A stretch of 64,000 nucleotides of DNA from Burkholderia sp. OK233 (GCF_900230185.1 NZ_OCSR01000001.1:4650001-4714000); one strand, 5' to 3'; shown: positions 18,001-26,117, numbered from the stretch's first letter. Translations and numbers: made by a program. The notes: a model not told the origin generated them from the sequence alone.

Positions 18001-18449
18001 CGCTGGCGGCGTTGTGGCTCGTGCGCATCAACCGCCTGGGGGTGCCGGTCGGCGAATACCGTGTGCCGTTACAGGTGACGGTCGGCGTGACCGGATTCAT
18101 CTGGCTCAACGCGATGCTGCTGCGCACGCTGCATCATTGGATCGGCGTGCCGTACCAGCTCGACGAGATGTCACACTCGATGCTCGTGCAGGCTTCGGTA
18201 TCGGTGTTCTGGACGGTCTGCGCGCTGGCTATGATGATCTGGGCCACTCGCCGGGCCAGCCGGATATTCTGGTTCATCGGCGGCGGCCTGCTGGCGGTGA
18301 CCGTCGTCAAGCTGTTCCTGTTCGATTTGTCACACGTGAAGGGTATCGAACGGATCGTGTCGTTCATCGGTATCGGCCTGATGCTGCTGCTGATCGGCTA
18401 CTTCTCGCCGTTGCCGCCCAAAGCGGCAGTTCTGGAAACTGAGCAATGA
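15024..18449 (+). CDS. DUF2339 polytopic membrane protein
   Basis: 1141 residues. Two hydrophobic stretches (3-18 and 23-42) are followed by a short coiled coil (about 71-97, ELAARVEQLEREIVALR), a long Pro/Ala-rich linker (about 130-225), and then an almost continuous array of more than twenty membrane segments from about residue 238 to the C-terminus. That architecture, and the NTVVRVGIIVLFFGIAFLLK opening of the membrane part, is the DUF2339 family. Role unknown; the size suggests a transporter, flippase or sensor scaffold in the inner membrane. Translationally coupled to the DUF3999 gene by an ATGA overlap. A good AGAGGG precedes the start. Confidence 0.9.
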   Translation: MSAIFAVIGVVVGIVAAVSNDFSIGFGALVGGVAGVALARLLQKKRPGAANESASKPAVADSLSQPGSPSGELAARVEQLEREIVALRGEIHELRASVTGASATGSTDREPATFKLRPANVVPRPYAMPPAVGQKPRREPEAMSTQPAAVRPTASATAVTPPVSAGMPASGAPGASNSLNAQPRSPMTLSPSTGPALPTDPLPAQTPPAPLSPPAPPRGPGLAERLFKSGRDWLFGGNTVVRVGIIVLFFGIAFLLKYAADNSLLPIEFRLAGVALAATALIGLGWRIGERRGAYGLILQGGGVGALYLTVFAATRLYHLLPVGAALPLMIAICGLSAFLAVRQNASSLAFMGSAGGFLAPVLLSTGGGSHVMLFSYYALLNAGIFAIAWFKAWRPLNLLGFVFTFSIGAAWGATAYRPELLASTEPFLILFFLMYVGIALLYAVRREVALKHYVDGTLVLGTPLVAIGLQAALMKGTEFGLAWSAVALAAFYLAIAGWLARRRAHLGMMFEAMLALAVIFATLAVPLAFTGPTTSATWAIEGAAITWLAVRQRRLIAFGFGLLMQLAAAGAYVVGTLAQIDAAHAWPVLNGAYIASVLIAVAGIFTGWRLHGRSEAGAWQAWMPQIGLVAGVWGLSWWILGGLSEIHAHAQAHFAYDRDRFETAVVALFAALTAWLAHGARRKLRWPLAELPALALVPVLALLTLSLFMLSMAPVSGYGWLVCAVVAASTYLLLWRQQRDVGDRVLAPLHTLMFWTAGALVALEGYWGLRAYVPEGAWSWSAWAYGFGILLLLVAGVGQRLRWPVARFVAAYQVWAAAPLAALLWVWSIASVTSDGSAAPLFWLPILNPLDVAQILAFIACAVWLRRLRALGVHWHPRAFDYAVLATLFLWFNALLLRTLHHHFHAAYDVDGVLASFNFQQVFLVGWSAFAFAGLWLARRDSIVRLCAIASTPLVLVMWVWTFYANLTQDGGAWARLPLLNPLDLVQAVIFALAALWLVRINRLGVPVGEYRVPLQVTVGVTGFIWLNAMLLRTLHHWIGVPYQLDEMSHSMLVQASVSVFWTVCALAMMIWATRRASRIFWFIGGGLLAVTVVKLFLFDLSHVKGIERIVSFIGIGLMLLLIGYFSPLPPKAAVLETEQ

Positions 18450-19963
18450 AGCGTGTCCTGATAGCGACGGGGTGGTGTCTTGCGATCTCGTCTGTGTGGG
18501 TATCGACGGCGGCCGTAGCGGCCGATCGTTTTGCCCAGCGTTTTGCGCTCGAACTCGAAAGCGGCGCCGCCTATTACAGCGTGGCGCTGCCGGCTACCGT
18601 CTACGCTGCCAGCCAGCGCAACGATCTGGGCGATGTGCGCGTATTCAATGGCGCCGGCGAACCTGTGCCTTATTCGCTCGACGCGCCACGTGAGTCGGCC
18701 CGAGCACCGGCCACATTGCGGCCGGTGCGCTGGTTTCCCTTGCCGCCCGCCGCTTCCGGCGGCACCGGCGCGCCACTCGGCGTGACGATTGCCGCCGATG
18801 GATCGCTGCGGGCAACGTCAGCGCCGCCCGATCGCGCACAACATGACACCGACCTGATCGACGTTGCGCGCGAGACGCGGGGCGAAGCTCGGGTCGACGC
18901 ATTGGTCGTGCATGTGCGTGACGACAATTACCAGGGGCGCGTCAGCGTCGAGTCGAGTGACGATCTGCGCAACTGGCAACCCGCGGGCGAGGCGCAACTG
19001 CTCAAGGTCAGCTACAACGGCAGCACGCTGAGCCAGGATCGCATCGAGCTCAACGGGATGCACGCGCGTTATCTGCGGTTGCGCTGGCTCGACGGCGCGC
19101 CGTACGTCGAATCGATCGACGCTCAGGTGCAGGTGGCCAGCGCCGGCGCAGCGCAGCGCGCGGATATGCAACGGCAATGGCGCGAAGGTATCGTTGCCCG
19201 TCCGGGGCCGAAAGCCGGCGAGTATTTCTTCGAGACCGGCGGGCCTTATCCCGTCGATCGTTTGCGCCTGAATCTCCCGCAGCCGAATACCGTGGCGCCG
19301 GCCGTCGTCTATTCGCGCTCGGGCCTGGAGACGGCGTGGCGAGAGGTATCGAGCGCGACACTGTTCCGGTTGCACAACGGCACGGTGGAGCAAAGCAATC
19401 CATCGCTTGAAATGGGGCCCGACACGGATCGTCAATGGCGCGTGGTGGTCGACACGCGCAATGGCGGTTTGGGAACCGGCACATTGAGCGTCGCCGCGGG
19501 CTGGCGTCCGGCGACGCTCACTTTCGTCGCGCGCGGCGCTGCACCGTTCACGCTGGCGGTGGGGAGTGCGGCTGCGGTGTCGTCGGCGGTGAGCCGGGCG
19601 GACATGCTGATGGGCGCTTCGTCGGTTGCCGTGGCTGCGCGGCTGGGTGAGGAGCTGTCCGTTGGGCAGGAGGCTGATGCCCAGTCATCGGGCAAAGACC
19701 CTGATGCGACGCGGCGCTATATGTTGTGGGCCGCTTTGTTGCTGGCCGTCGGTTCGCTCGGTGCGATCGCCTGGCGGCTTGCGCGTGGCGCTCAGGGCCA
19801 GGCCGGGGCTCAGGCTGGGGGAGTGGGCGGCGGGGGAGTGGGCGGCGCGGGCGGCGCGGGCGGATTGGCAGGCGATGCGCTCGGCGAGTCAGGCGCGGCG
19901 AGCACTACAGCTAAGGACGCAGGCACCGCCAGCGCTGACGGTCAAAGCACCGAAAAGAAGTGA
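18446..19963 (+). CDS. DUF3999 exported, membrane-anchored protein
   Basis: 505 residues, overlapping the DUF2339 stop by ATGA. A signal peptide (hydrophobic VLIATGWCLAISSVWVSTA, cleavage after AVAA near 26) leads to a large beta-rich periplasmic domain with repeated strand patterns such as HARYLRLRWLDG. One C-terminal membrane segment (about 424-443) is followed by a Gly-rich cytoplasmic tail containing tandem repeats. The pairing with DUF2339 is a recurrent gene neighbourhood, so the two probably form one envelope complex. No catalytic motif is recognised. Confidence 0.88.
   Translation: MKRVLIATGWCLAISSVWVSTAAVAADRFAQRFALELESGAAYYSVALPATVYAASQRNDLGDVRVFNGAGEPVPYSLDAPRESARAPATLRPVRWFPLPPAASGGTGAPLGVTIAADGSLRATSAPPDRAQHDTDLIDVARETRGEARVDALVVHVRDDNYQGRVSVESSDDLRNWQPAGEAQLLKVSYNGSTLSQDRIELNGMHARYLRLRWLDGAPYVESIDAQVQVASAGAAQRADMQRQWREGIVARPGPKAGEYFFETGGPYPVDRLRLNLPQPNTVAPAVVYSRSGLETAWREVSSATLFRLHNGTVEQSNPSLEMGPDTDRQWRVVVDTRNGGLGTGTLSVAAGWRPATLTFVARGAAPFTLAVGSAAAVSSAVSRADMLMGASSVAVAARLGEELSVGQEADAQSSGKDPDATRRYMLWAALLLAVGSLGAIAWRLARGAQGQAGAQAGGVGGGGVGGAGGAGGLAGDALGESGAASTTAKDAGTASADGQSTEKK
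19817..19863 (+). repeat. In-frame tandem repeat in the DUF3999 tail
   Basis: GGGGGAGTGGGCGGC is repeated exactly twice (19817-19831 and 19832-19846), then GCGGGCGGC twice with one final change (19847-19863). Units are multiples of three, so slippage would change the length of the glycine tail without a frameshift. Confidence 0.75.
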
Positions 19964-20005
19964 CTTGGGTGCGGACGTATTTCGGCGTAGAGGATTGCAA
20001 GAAGT

Positions 20006-20092
20006 CGTGCAATTGGAACGTGCCAAGGGGTTGCACTGCAGCCGGGGAATCGCGCCGCACAGAGCGATCGCGCGGCGCCAGGGAATTGCACG
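20006..20092. repeat. Nested inverted repeats between DUF3999 and the MarR gene
   Basis: An outer pair CGTGCAATT (20006-20014) and AATTGCACG (20084-20092) encloses an inner pair GCGCCGC (20052-20058) and GCGGCGC (20072-20078) around a CGATCG. It lies between two convergent genes and could form a large cruciform or RNA hairpin on either strand. No T-run is present. Confidence 0.5.
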
Positions 20093-20125
20093 GCGCGGGC
20101 ACCCCGCGGCTGCGCACGCCGTTGC

Positions 20126-20578
20126 TTATTCCTCGCGCTCCGACATCGTGTTGATGATCTTGTCCAGCGCCTCGCCGAACGCGAGTTTTTCCTGTTCGTC
20201 GAGGCAGTCGAACATATCCCCGTTCCACTTACGCGCGATCGGCATCACCTTGCGATAGAGCGCGCGGCCTTCAGGGGTCAGCGACACCAGCACGACGCGG
20301 CCGTCTTCGGCGCTCGGCTCGCGCTTTACGAGTCCTTGCTTGATCAACGCCTCAGCCGCACGGCTCGCCTGACTCTTGTCGAGGTTGGCGTGCCGCGCCA
20401 GTTCCATGATCGAAAACGGTCCGAACGAGCCCACCGACGCAACCACCCTTGCTTCAGGCAATGTCACGCCCAGTTTGTCCTGATAGCGCTCGCTGATGCC
20501 ACGCTCGGCGAGTTTGTTCAGGACGTGCAGACGGTACGTGAGGAACTGTTCGAGTCCGGTTTTGGCGGAGGCCTTCAT
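20126..20578 (-). CDS. MarR-family transcriptional regulator
   Basis: 150 residues from the ATG at 20578 (MKASAKTG), which has GGAAAG at the right distance; a longer frame adds 17 residues without support. The winged helix is clear: TLPEARVVASVGSFGPFSIMELARHANLDKSQASRAAEALIKQGLVKR, with the recognition helix around DKSQASRA and the wing SAEDGRVVLVSLT. No cysteine sits in the usual redox position, so a small-molecule ligand is more likely. It follows the glycerate kinase gene by 63 bp on the same strand and may regulate it. Confidence 0.9.
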   Translation of the reverse strand: MKASAKTGLEQFLTYRLHVLNKLAERGISERYQDKLGVTLPEARVVASVGSFGPFSIMELARHANLDKSQASRAAEALIKQGLVKREPSAEDGRVVLVSLTPEGRALYRKVMPIARKWNGDMFDCLDEQEKLAFGEALDKIINTMSEREE

Positions 20579-20641
20579 TGTCTTTCCGTGGTGAGTGGCG
20601 CGGTCGTGGCGCTGTGATTGTTGCCGCAACCGTTCCGTCGG

Positions 20642-21787
20642 TCAACGCGCGCCGTATTTCAGGCGCGTCAACTGTTCGGCCGCGTCCGCCAGCAAACGCG
20701 CCGCGTCGCGAATCGCGACCTCGAGCGTGATCGGCCCCGGGGCCGGAGAGAAGCAGCCACTGAAATATTCGGCGAGGCGCGGTAGCGCCGCGGAGTCGAC
20801 CGCACCGGAGAGCAGCGTGGCCGGTACGCCCGCTGCCTGCGCATGACGGCAAGCAATGAACGGCGCCTTGCCGTGCAGCGTTTGCACGTCCGAGCGGCCT
20901 TCGCCGGTGATCAGCCAGTTCGCGCCTTCTAGCGCCGCGTCCAACCCAATCTGGCGCGCGACGGTTTCAGCGCCCGGCTCGAACTGCGCGCCGAGCATGT
21001 GCAGCGCAAAGCCGAGGCCGCCGGCCGCACCCGCGCCGGGTTGGTCGCGTGCTGTGCGCCCCAGCGCCGCTTCGAGCAGGTCGGCGAAGCGGGCGAGGGC
21101 GGTGTCGATCGGGGCAATCTGTTCCGGCTTCACGCCCTTTTGCGGGCCGAACACCGCGGTGGCGCCGTGCTCGCCGGTCAGGGGGTTATCCACGTCCGAC
21201 ATGCCGACGAACTGTGTGTCCGCGAGGCGCGGGTCAAGTTGCGACACGTCGAGGCGCGCCACGCGCGCGAGTTGTTCGGGTGTGGCGTCGAGTTCCTTGT
21301 CTTGTGCGTCGAAAAGTTTCAGCCCGAGGCCGGCCAGCAGGCCGGCGCCACCGTCGTTCGTGCTGCTGCCGCCGAGCGCGACGAAAAAGCGCCGCACGCC
21401 GGCATCGAGCAGTGCGCGAATCGCCTCGCCCATACCGCGCGTGCTGCGCGCCTCGACCGGTACGCCCATGCCGACCGGATCGGTAATGCCGACGATTTCC
21501 GCCGTTTCGATGATCGCGCTGCCGTTCGCAAGCAGGCCGGTGAGTGCTTCGCGCACCGGACCGGCCGCGCCGCGCACGCTCAGCTTGCGGCGTTCGCCGC
21601 CGCTCGTGAGCATGGCGTCGAGCGTGCCTTCCCCGCCGTCGGCCATCGGACAGATACGCACGCTGCCGTCCGGCCGGGCGCGCTGGATGCCGGACGCAAT
21701 CGCCTGCGCGACCTGTTCCGCGCTGAGCGAACCTTTGAAGGAATCGGGAGCAATGACGACGACAGGCGAGGACGGCAAATTCGGCAT
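20642..21787 (-). CDS. Glycerate kinase (GlxK/GarK family)
   Basis: 381 residues. Phosphorylates D-glycerate, probably to 2-phosphoglycerate, joining glyoxylate, glucarate or serine breakdown to glycolysis. VIAPDSFKGSLSAEQVA at the start, MADGGEGTLDAM and the GGSSTNDGGAGLLAGLG motif are family hallmarks; WLITGEGRSDVQTLHGKAP lies near the C-terminus. Length is normal for type I glycerate kinases (about 380). No tartronate-semialdehyde reductase or glyoxylate carboligase is nearby, so the pathway context is not visible. The MarR gene follows downstream. Confidence 0.93.
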   Translation of the reverse strand: MPNLPSSPVVVIAPDSFKGSLSAEQVAQAIASGIQRARPDGSVRICPMADGGEGTLDAMLTSGGERRKLSVRGAAGPVREALTGLLANGSAIIETAEIVGITDPVGMGVPVEARSTRGMGEAIRALLDAGVRRFFVALGGSSTNDGGAGLLAGLGLKLFDAQDKELDATPEQLARVARLDVSQLDPRLADTQFVGMSDVDNPLTGEHGATAVFGPQKGVKPEQIAPIDTALARFADLLEAALGRTARDQPGAGAAGGLGFALHMLGAQFEPGAETVARQIGLDAALEGANWLITGEGRSDVQTLHGKAPFIACRHAQAAGVPATLLSGAVDSAALPRLAEYFSGCFSPAPGPITLEVAIRDAARLLADAAEQLTRLKYGAR

Positions 21788-22353
21788 GGTGTCTCTGAAT
21801 GGTTGGAGTCGTTGCGAGGGCGGGTGAATTGACCAGATGCGTGCGCAGCCCCGAGCGCGTCCGTAAGCTTATCAGCATGGGCGCGCCGACTGAATATGTC
21901 GAATGGCATAGCCGGGATTGTCCGCGGAGGGGCGTGCGGGATCCATCCGTGTGAACGCGGGCGGCAGGCGCGACGCTGTCGGTCACGCGGGCGCTTCCGG
22001 CGGAAGCGCGGCAGGCGAAAGGGGTCGTTAAGATGCCGTAAGTGGGGTGAAAACTGGCAGGGGATGGGCGTGACGCGGTCAGCGAACAGCCGCCAGGCAA
22101 CCTGCAAACAGGCGAAAAACAGCGCGGAAAACAGCCCGAACCCCGATAAAAGCACGCGCAATCATCGAATCCCGGCTAAGCGCGCAAATAGTTTGCTAAA
22201 ATATTCGGCTCTTTGGACCCAACCGTGCTGCCGGCGGCCTGCAAGCCCGCGGCGCAGGCGCGCAATCGATGCTGAGCGACTTGAACGCGACATCGAAAAG
22301 CGGCACGGAGAAGATAACTGATTCGCTCGAATAATTTTAGGACGATTGAAGCC
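21788..22353. other. Long divergent intergenic region between glycerate kinase and tig
   Basis: About 566 bp. No coding region is supported. It holds a perfect 8-bp hairpin GCGCTTCC/GGAAGCGC with a 3-nt loop at 21991-22009, an extended -10 for tig at 22194-22202, and a roughly 150-nt GC-rich tig leader with GCCTGC/GCAGGC pairing around 22240-22260. Nothing else was recognised. Confidence 0.5.
22194..22202 (+). promoter_or_regulatory. Extended -10 element, tig promoter
   Basis: TGCTAAAAT (TG-n-TAAAAT) is the best promoter-like signal upstream of tig, in an A/T-rich patch. No good -35 is seen, which is typical for extended -10 promoters. It would give a leader of about 145 nt. Confidence 0.4.
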
Positions 22354-23700
22354 ATGGCTAACGTTGTTGAAAACCTCGGCAAGCTCGAACGCCGCGTAAC
22401 GATTTCCCTGCCGAAGGACACCGTGCAGAAGGAAGTGGACTCGCGTATCCGCCAACTCGCAAAGAACGTGCGCATGCCGGGTTTCCGCCCTGGCAAGGTG
22501 CCGCTCAAGATGGTGACGCAACAGTATTCGGGCCAGGTTGAAGCTGAAGTGCTGAGCGACAAGGTCGGCAAGGAATTTTTCGACATCAGCCGCGCCGAAA
22601 ACCTGCGCGTCGCCGGCCAGCCGAGCTTCGCGCCGAAGGCCGACGCTGCTGAAGGCGATTACGCGTTCGACGCGACGTTCGAGGTGTATCCGGAAGTGAA
22701 GCTGGGCGACGTCGCCACGGCTGAAATCGAACGCACCACGACCACCATCAGCGAAGCGGAGATCGACCGCACGCTGGACATCCTGCGCAAGCAGCGCGTG
22801 CACTTCCACGCTCGCGGCGAAGCCGGCGAGCACGGCGACGGCGGCGCGGACACGGCGGCCAAAGACGGCGACCGCGTGACGGTCGACTTCGTCGGCAAGA
22901 TCGACGGAGAAGTGTTCCAGGGCGGCAGCGCCGACGACTTCGCATTCGTGCTGGGTGAAGGCCGCATGCTGCCGGAATTCGAAAAGGCGGCGCTCGGCCT
23001 CGCGGTCGGCGCATCGAAGGAATTCGACCTGGCTTTCCCGGCTGACTATCACGGCAAGGATGTCGCCGGTAAGACCGCGCAATTCACGATCACGATGAAG
23101 AAGATCGAGTGGCCGCATCTGCCGGAAATCGACGCTGAATTCGCAAAGTCGCTCGGTATCGAAGACGGCGATCTGGTCAAGATGCGCGCTGAGATCAAAG
23201 ACAATCTCGAACGCGAAGCGAAGCGCCGCACGCAAGCCATCGTCAAGAATCAGGTGATGGACGCGCTGCTGAAGATTTCGGAACTCGACGTGCCGAGCGC
23301 ATTGATCGCACAAGATCAGGAACGCCTGGTCGGCATGGCGCGTCAGGACCTCGAGCAACGTGGCGTGCCGAACGCCGCCGACGCACCGATCCCGGCTGAA
23401 ATGTTCAAGGAACAGGCTGAGCGCCGCGTCAAGCTGGGCCTCGTGCTGGCTGAGCTGGTCAAGGCCAACGAACTGCAAGCCAAGCCGGAGCAGATTCGTG
23501 CCGAAGTCGACGAATTCGCGAAAAGCTACGAAGACCCGAAGGAAGTCGTCCGCTGGTATTATTCCAATCAGCAACGTCTTGCAGAAATGGAAGCGTACGT
23601 CGTTGAAGCCAACGTCGTCGATTTCGTCCTCAGCAAGGCCAAGGTGACGGACAAGGAAGTAAGCTTCGAAGAACTGGCAAGCGCAACGGCGCAAGCGTAA
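22354..23700 (+). CDS. tig: Trigger factor
   Basis: Ribosome-bound chaperone and peptidyl-prolyl isomerase that meets nascent chains at the exit tunnel. 448 residues (E. coli 432). The ribosome-binding loop appears as MPGFRPGKVPLKMV (about 41-54), the FKBP-like domain has GDRVTVDFVGKIDGEVFQGG and GEGRMLPEFEKA, and the C-terminal helical arms follow. A small Ala/Gly/Asp-rich insertion (GEHGDGGADTAAKDGD) sits just before the FKBP core. First gene of the tig-clpP-clpX-lon quality-control block, but closed off from clpP by a strong terminator. Confidence 0.98.
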   Translation: MANVVENLGKLERRVTISLPKDTVQKEVDSRIRQLAKNVRMPGFRPGKVPLKMVTQQYSGQVEAEVLSDKVGKEFFDISRAENLRVAGQPSFAPKADAAEGDYAFDATFEVYPEVKLGDVATAEIERTTTTISEAEIDRTLDILRKQRVHFHARGEAGEHGDGGADTAAKDGDRVTVDFVGKIDGEVFQGGSADDFAFVLGEGRMLPEFEKAALGLAVGASKEFDLAFPADYHGKDVAGKTAQFTITMKKIEWPHLPEIDAEFAKSLGIEDGDLVKMRAEIKDNLEREAKRRTQAIVKNQVMDALLKISELDVPSALIAQDQERLVGMARQDLEQRGVPNAADAPIPAEMFKEQAERRVKLGLVLAELVKANELQAKPEQIRAEVDEFAKSYEDPKEVVRWYYSNQQRLAEMEAYVVEANVVDFVLSKAKVTDKEVSFEELASATAQA

Positions 23701-23711
23701 GCGTCGCTGCA

Positions 23712-23756
23712 ACGGCGTGCCGGCTGTCGGAGCGACGGCCCGCACGCCGTTTTTTT
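23712..23756 (+). terminator. Terminator of tig
   Basis: Stem ACGGCGTGC (23712-23720) and GCACGCCGT (23742-23750) with a 21-nt loop, followed by TTTTTT. Positioned 12 nt after the tig stop. Confidence 0.9.
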
Positions 23757-23832
23757 GTGCTGTGAAAGTGCGGTGCGTTTTGCATGGCGTGTTTCACACT
23801 GCGTCGCACGCCGCGTTCGCACTGATCGTGCA

Positions 23833-23860
23833 CTTGAATACGGGCTCGTCGACCACACCT
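23833..23860 (+). promoter_or_regulatory. Sigma-32-like promoter of clpP
   Basis: CTTGAAT (23833-23839), 13-nt spacer, CCACACCT (23853-23860). This resembles the heat-shock consensus CTTGAAA-N11-16-CCCCATNT. It lies 46 nt before the clpP start. The same spacing recurs before clpX and lon. Confidence 0.5.
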
Positions 23861-23906
23861 GTCTAGCATCTAATATTTAGAATATTTCCAGACAAGGATC
23901 CATTGC

Positions 23907-24560
23907 ATGACCTTTCGCGCCCAAATGCTGGACACGTTGACCTCCCAGTCGTCCCGGGATCTCGAAGCGCAGGCGCTCGGACTGGTGCCGATCGTCGTGG
24001 AAACGAGCGGCCGGGGCGAGCGCTCGTATGACATCTATTCGCGTCTGCTGAAGGAACGCATCGTGTTCCTGGTCGGCGAAGTGAACGACCAGACGGCCAA
24101 CCTCGTCGTCGCGCAGATGTTGTTCCTTGAAAGTGAAAACCCGGACAAGGACATCAGTTTCTACATCAACAGCCCGGGCGGTTCGGTTTCGGCCGGGATG
24201 GCGATCTACGATACGATGCAGTTCATCAAGCCGGACGTGTCGACGCTGTGCATGGGTCTCGCGGCCAGTATGGGCGCGTTCCTGCTGGCGGCGGGCGCGA
24301 AGGGCAAGCGCTTTGCGCTGCCGAATTCACGTGTGATGATTCACCAGCCGCTGGGCGGGGCGCGTGGCCAGGCGTCGGACATCGAAATCCAGGCGCGTGA
24401 AATCCTGTACCTGAAGGAACGGCTGAATCATCTGCTCGCGCACCACACCGGCCAGCCGGTCGAGCGTATCGCACGCGACACCGACCGCGACAATTTCATG
24501 TCCGGCGATGACGCGCAAGCTTACGGTCTGGTTGACCAGGTGGCGCACAAGCGTCCTTGA
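23907..24560 (+). CDS. clpP: ATP-dependent Clp protease proteolytic subunit ClpP
   Basis: Serine protease forming the tetradecameric chamber used with ClpX (and ClpA). 217 residues with catalytic triad S121 (GLAASMGAF), H146 (MIHQPLGG) and D195 (DRDNFMS); the 25- and 49-residue spacings equal those of E. coli ClpP. The N-terminus to about residue 25 is the propeptide region. AAGGA precedes the ATG. clpX follows 194 bp downstream with its own heat-shock-like promoter. Confidence 0.98.
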   Translation: MTFRAQMLDTLTSQSSRDLEAQALGLVPIVVETSGRGERSYDIYSRLLKERIVFLVGEVNDQTANLVVAQMLFLESENPDKDISFYINSPGGSVSAGMAIYDTMQFIKPDVSTLCMGLAASMGAFLLAAGAKGKRFALPNSRVMIHQPLGGARGQASDIEIQAREILYLKERLNHLLAHHTGQPVERIARDTDRDNFMSGDDAQAYGLVDQVAHKRP

Positions 24561-24566
24561 GGTGTC

Positions 24567-24594
24567 CTTGAACCGGTGCGGTCTTGCCCCAAAA
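24567..24594 (+). promoter_or_regulatory. Sigma-32-like promoter of clpX
   Basis: CTTGAAC (24567-24573), 13-nt spacer, CCCCAAAA (24587-24594), starting 6 nt after the clpP stop. The CCCC box is also the 5' arm of a small hairpin (GCCCC/GGGGC), so the element could alternatively be part of an RNA structure between clpP and clpX. Confidence 0.5.
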
Positions 24595-24754
24595 CGGGGC
24601 GAGGCCGTCATCGGATCGGTTGTGAAATAATCAAGACTCGTCCGAGTGCCTGCGGCAAACGCCGTCACCTTGGCTCAAGCCCTGCCGCGCCCCAACTGCG
24701 AGGCCGGGGCAAACGGCGTATCATGTAATCGAGTGTCCGGAGGCTCACACATTT

Positions 24755-26026
24755 ATGGCGGACAAGAAAGGTTCTAACAGCGAAAAGCTGTTGTATTGCT
24801 CGTTCTGCGGCAAGAGCCAGCATGAAGTCAAAAAACTGATTGCCGGCCCGTCGGTGTTCATCTGTGATGAATGTATCGACCTGTGCAACGAAATCATCCG
24901 CGATGAGGCTGCAGGTGCGGGCATCGAGGCGGGCTTGTCCAAGTCCGATCTGCCGAGTCCGCAGGAAATCCGTGAAATCCTCGACCAGTACGTGATCGGT
25001 CAGGAACGCGCGAAGAAGATTCTCGCGGTCGCGGTGTACAACCACTACAAGCGCCTCAAGCACCTCGACAAGAAGGACGAGATCGAGCTGTCCAAGAGCA
25101 ACATTCTGCTGATCGGTCCGACCGGTTCCGGCAAGACCTTGCTCGCGCAGACGCTCGCACGCCTTCTGAACGTCCCGTTCGTCATTGCCGATGCAACGAC
25201 GCTGACGGAAGCCGGCTACGTCGGCGAAGACGTCGAGAACATCATTCAGAAGCTGCTGCAGAATTGCAACTACGAAGTCGACAAGGCCCAGCGCGGCATT
25301 GTCTACATCGACGAAATCGACAAGATCAGCCGCAAGTCCGACAACCCGTCGATCACCCGCGACGTGTCGGGCGAAGGCGTGCAACAGGCCCTGCTGAAGC
25401 TGGTCGAAGGCACGATGGCGTCGGTGCCGCCGCAGGGTGGCCGTAAGCATCCGAATCAGGACTTCATTCAGGTCGACACCACCAATATTCTGTTCATTTG
25501 CGGTGGCGCATTCGACGGCCTCGAGAAAGTTATCGTCGATCGTACCGAGAAGACCGGTATCGGCTTCGGCGCAAGCGTGAAGAGCAAGCAGGACCGCGAC
25601 GCCGGTGAAGTGCTGCGCGAAGTGGAACCGGAAGATCTGATCAAGTTCGGCCTGATTCCTGAGCTGATCGGCCGTCTGCCGGTGGTGGCTACACTGGGCA
25701 AACTCGACGAAGTAGCGTTGATGAAGATCCTCGTCGAACCGAAGAATGCTCTGGTGAAGCAATACCACAAGCTGTTCAATATGGAACGCGTCGAGCTGGA
25801 AATTCGTCCCGCCGCGTTGCAGGCTGTCGCACGTAAAGCGATCCGTCGCAAGACGGGCGCTCGCGGTCTGCGCTCCATCCTGGAACAGGCGTTGCTTGAT
25901 GTCATGTACGATTTGCCGCAGATGAAAGGCGTTAGCAAGGTCATCATCGACGACAACGTGATTGACGGCGACGGTAAACCCCTGCTGATCTACGAAGACG
26001 CGCCCAAAGTGGCGGGTTCGAACTGA
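24755..26026 (+). CDS. clpX: ATP-dependent Clp protease ATP-binding subunit ClpX
   Basis: AAA+ unfoldase that feeds tagged proteins to ClpP. 423 residues, with the N-terminal zinc-binding domain (C15, C18, C37, C40), Walker A GPTGSGKT at 121-128, Walker B VYIDEIDKI near 183-191, and the ClpP-docking loop KTGIGFGASV. The C-terminal sensor-2 region GARGLRSILEQ is present. Nothing unusual. It is followed by a strong terminator. Confidence 0.98.
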   Translation: MADKKGSNSEKLLYCSFCGKSQHEVKKLIAGPSVFICDECIDLCNEIIRDEAAGAGIEAGLSKSDLPSPQEIREILDQYVIGQERAKKILAVAVYNHYKRLKHLDKKDEIELSKSNILLIGPTGSGKTLLAQTLARLLNVPFVIADATTLTEAGYVGEDVENIIQKLLQNCNYEVDKAQRGIVYIDEIDKISRKSDNPSITRDVSGEGVQQALLKLVEGTMASVPPQGGRKHPNQDFIQVDTTNILFICGGAFDGLEKVIVDRTEKTGIGFGASVKSKQDRDAGEVLREVEPEDLIKFGLIPELIGRLPVVATLGKLDEVALMKILVEPKNALVKQYHKLFNMERVELEIRPAALQAVARKAIRRKTGARGLRSILEQALLDVMYDLPQMKGVSKVIIDDNVIDGDGKPLLIYEDAPKVAGSN

Positions 26027-26044
26027 TCGGCTTTCGGGTTCTGC

Positions 26045-26081
26045 AAAAAAAGCCGTTCATGGCAACGTGAACGGCTTTTTT
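26045..26081 (+). terminator. Terminator of clpX
   Basis: Stem AGCCGTTCA (26051-26059) and TGAACGGCT (26068-26076) followed by T to 26081; A-rich on the 5' side. Confidence 0.92.
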
Positions 26082-26117
26082 CGTTTATCGTGTGGTCAGG
26101 ATGGTTGTTTTCACTAT

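Noticed and set aside
21896..22321. Plus-strand frame upstream of tig
   Set aside because: Low-quality composition, runs through the likely tig promoter and leader.
24574..24607. Small GCCCC/GGGGC hairpin between clpP and clpX as a terminator
   Set aside because: No T-run follows, and the CCCC arm fits better as the -10 of a heat-shock-like promoter.
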